From: DASVDK01 sp036562265 [NCBI: Thermodesulfobacteriota bacterium]
Lineage (GTDB): Bacteria > DASVDK01
NCBI GenBank assembly: GCA_036562265.1
Contig: DATCKS010000210.1
Location: 1-19,707, forward strand
DNA: 19,707 nt
Direction: 5' to 3'
Part shown: positions 18,974 through 19,707 of the stretch, piece by piece
How positions within the stretch are numbered: the first letter of the stretch is position 1
Layout: every line of letters starts with the position of its first letter
Notes under the pieces: generated by a model
Database searches by the model: none
Told to the model about the DNA's origin: nothing
The model's input: only the letters and a program-made list of their open reading frames with translations
Program-made: the position numbers and the translations under genes

Positions 18974-19707
18974 ATGTGCGGCATCTTCGGCGTCTACGGC
19001 CATCCCGAAGCCGCCAACCTGACCTATCTCGGCCTCTACGCGCTCCAGCACCGGGGCCAGGAGTCGGCCGGCATCGCGGCCGCCGACGGCCGCGCGCTCA
19101 ACGTCCACCGGGGCATGGGGCACGTCGCGGACATCTTCCGGGCCGACATCCTGCGGGAGCTCAGGGGCCCCATGGCCATCGGGCACGTGCGCTACTCGAC
19201 CGCCGGCTCGAGCACGCTCGCGAACGCGCAGCCGATCGTCGTGCGGCAGGCGCGCGGCGCGCTCGCCGTCGGGCACAACGGCAACCTCGTGAACGCCGTC
19301 GAGCTTCGCGAGGAGCTGGAGGCGCAGGGCTCGATCTTCCAGTCGGACATGGACACCGAGGTCATCCCGCACCTCATGGCCCGCTCCCGCGGCAAGACCA
19401 CCCCGGATCGGGTCGTCGACGCGCTCCGCCGGGTCGAGGGGGCCTACTCGCTCCTCTTCCTCACCGAGGACACGCTCGTCGCCGCCCGCGACCCGAACGG
19501 CTTCCGGCCGCTCGTGCTCGGCCAGCTCGGCGATGCCTGGATCGTCACGTCGGAGACCTGCAGCCTCGACCTGATCGAGGCGCGGTTCGTCCGCGAGGTG
19601 GAGCCGGGCGAGGTGATCATCATCGACCCGAAGGGGCTCAGGGCCGTCAAGCCGTTCCCCCCGCCGAATCCCGGCGTGACGCGCTGCATCTTCGAGGCGG
19701 TCTACTT
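18974..19707 (+). CDS. purF: Amidophosphoribosyltransferase (3' partial)
   Basis: PurF catalyses the first committed step of purine synthesis, turning PRPP and glutamine into phosphoribosylamine. About 244 codons are visible and the frame is open at the right edge. The start MCGIFGVYG puts the Ntn-type glutaminase nucleophile Cys2 directly after the initiator Met, so no propeptide is needed (unlike Bacillus PurF, which carries one). Further glutaminase motifs are LQHRGQESAGIA, GHVRYSTAG, HNGNLVN, SDMDTEVIPHL, and RDPNGFRPLVLG with the following TSETCSLDL. The PRPP-binding phosphoribosyltransferase half and any Fe-S cysteines lie beyond the window. AGGAGG (18956-18961) is 12 nt upstream, a long spacing, but Cys2 fixes the start. 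Confidence 0.96.
   Translation, partial: MCGIFGVYGHPEAANLTYLGLYALQHRGQESAGIAAADGRALNVHRGMGHVADIFRADILRELRGPMAIGHVRYSTAGSSTLANAQPIVVRQARGALAVGHNGNLVNAVELREELEAQGSIFQSDMDTEVIPHLMARSRGKTTPDRVVDALRRVEGAYSLLFLTEDTLVAARDPNGFRPLVLGQLGDAWIVTSETCSLDLIEARFVREVEPGEVIIIDPKGLRAVKPFPPPNPGVTRCIFEAVY

Overview
The window is a very GC-rich bacterial chromosomal segment (by eye roughly 70% GC). It holds 17 protein-coding genes, all on the + strand; the first and last are cut by the window edges. The 5' two thirds is a classic transcription/translation cluster: rimP, nusA, a ylxR-L7Ae fusion, infB, ylxP (DUF503), rbfA, a DHH phosphoesterase (nrnA-like), truB, rpsO, pnp, an M16 zinc peptidase and a WalJ/YycJ-type metallo-beta-lactamase. 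The 3' third is a de novo purine cluster: purB, purC, purS, purQ, purL, purF. The infB-ylxP-rbfA-DHH-truB-rpsO-pnp-M16 order, the small PurL with separate PurS and PurQ, and the base composition fit a deltaproteobacterial-type or NC10/Rokubacteria-like lineage. That placement is inference from gene order and composition; no rRNA or other marker is in the window. I see no mobile element, tRNA, rRNA or CRISPR array.

Layout: rimP (partial, 2-475); a 255-nt hairpin-rich gap with a duplicated ~70-nt structured repeat; nusA (731-2119); ylxR-L7Ae (2145-2741, apparently starting at an ATC codon); a structured leader (2765-2895); infB (2916-5966); ylxP (6022-6309); rbfA (6325-6729); DHH phosphoesterase (6743-7750); truB (7820-8842); rpsO (8864-9130), with a good sigma70-like promoter inside the end of truB; pnp (9167-11278); M16 peptidase (11373-12629); MBL protein (12629-13489); a second structured leader (13552-13649) related to the one before infB; then purB (13663-14997), purC (14994-15707), purS (15723-15968), purQ (15965-16672), purL (16665-18944) and purF (18974 to the edge).

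The first block supplies ribosome maturation (RimP, RbfA), transcription elongation control (NusA), initiation (IF2), rRNA/tRNA modification (TruB), a ribosomal protein (S15) and RNA decay (PNPase, NrnA-like). The second block encodes PRPP amidotransferase, the three-part FGAM synthetase PurS/PurQ/PurL, SAICAR synthetase and adenylosuccinate lyase. Tight overlaps at purB/purC, purS/purQ, purQ/purL and M16/MBL suggest translational coupling. No intrinsic terminator with a U-tract was found, so the whole stretch could be read as one or a few long transcripts.

The coding content is ordinary. The unusual material lies at gene boundaries: a shared modular stem-loop element in front of both infB and purB; two repeats before nusA whose G-run and C-run lengths change together so that pairing is kept; a probable non-canonical ATC start for the YlxR-L7Ae gene; and an RGG-like glycine/arginine repeat in IF2. 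I did not find a new defence, mobile or biosynthetic system.
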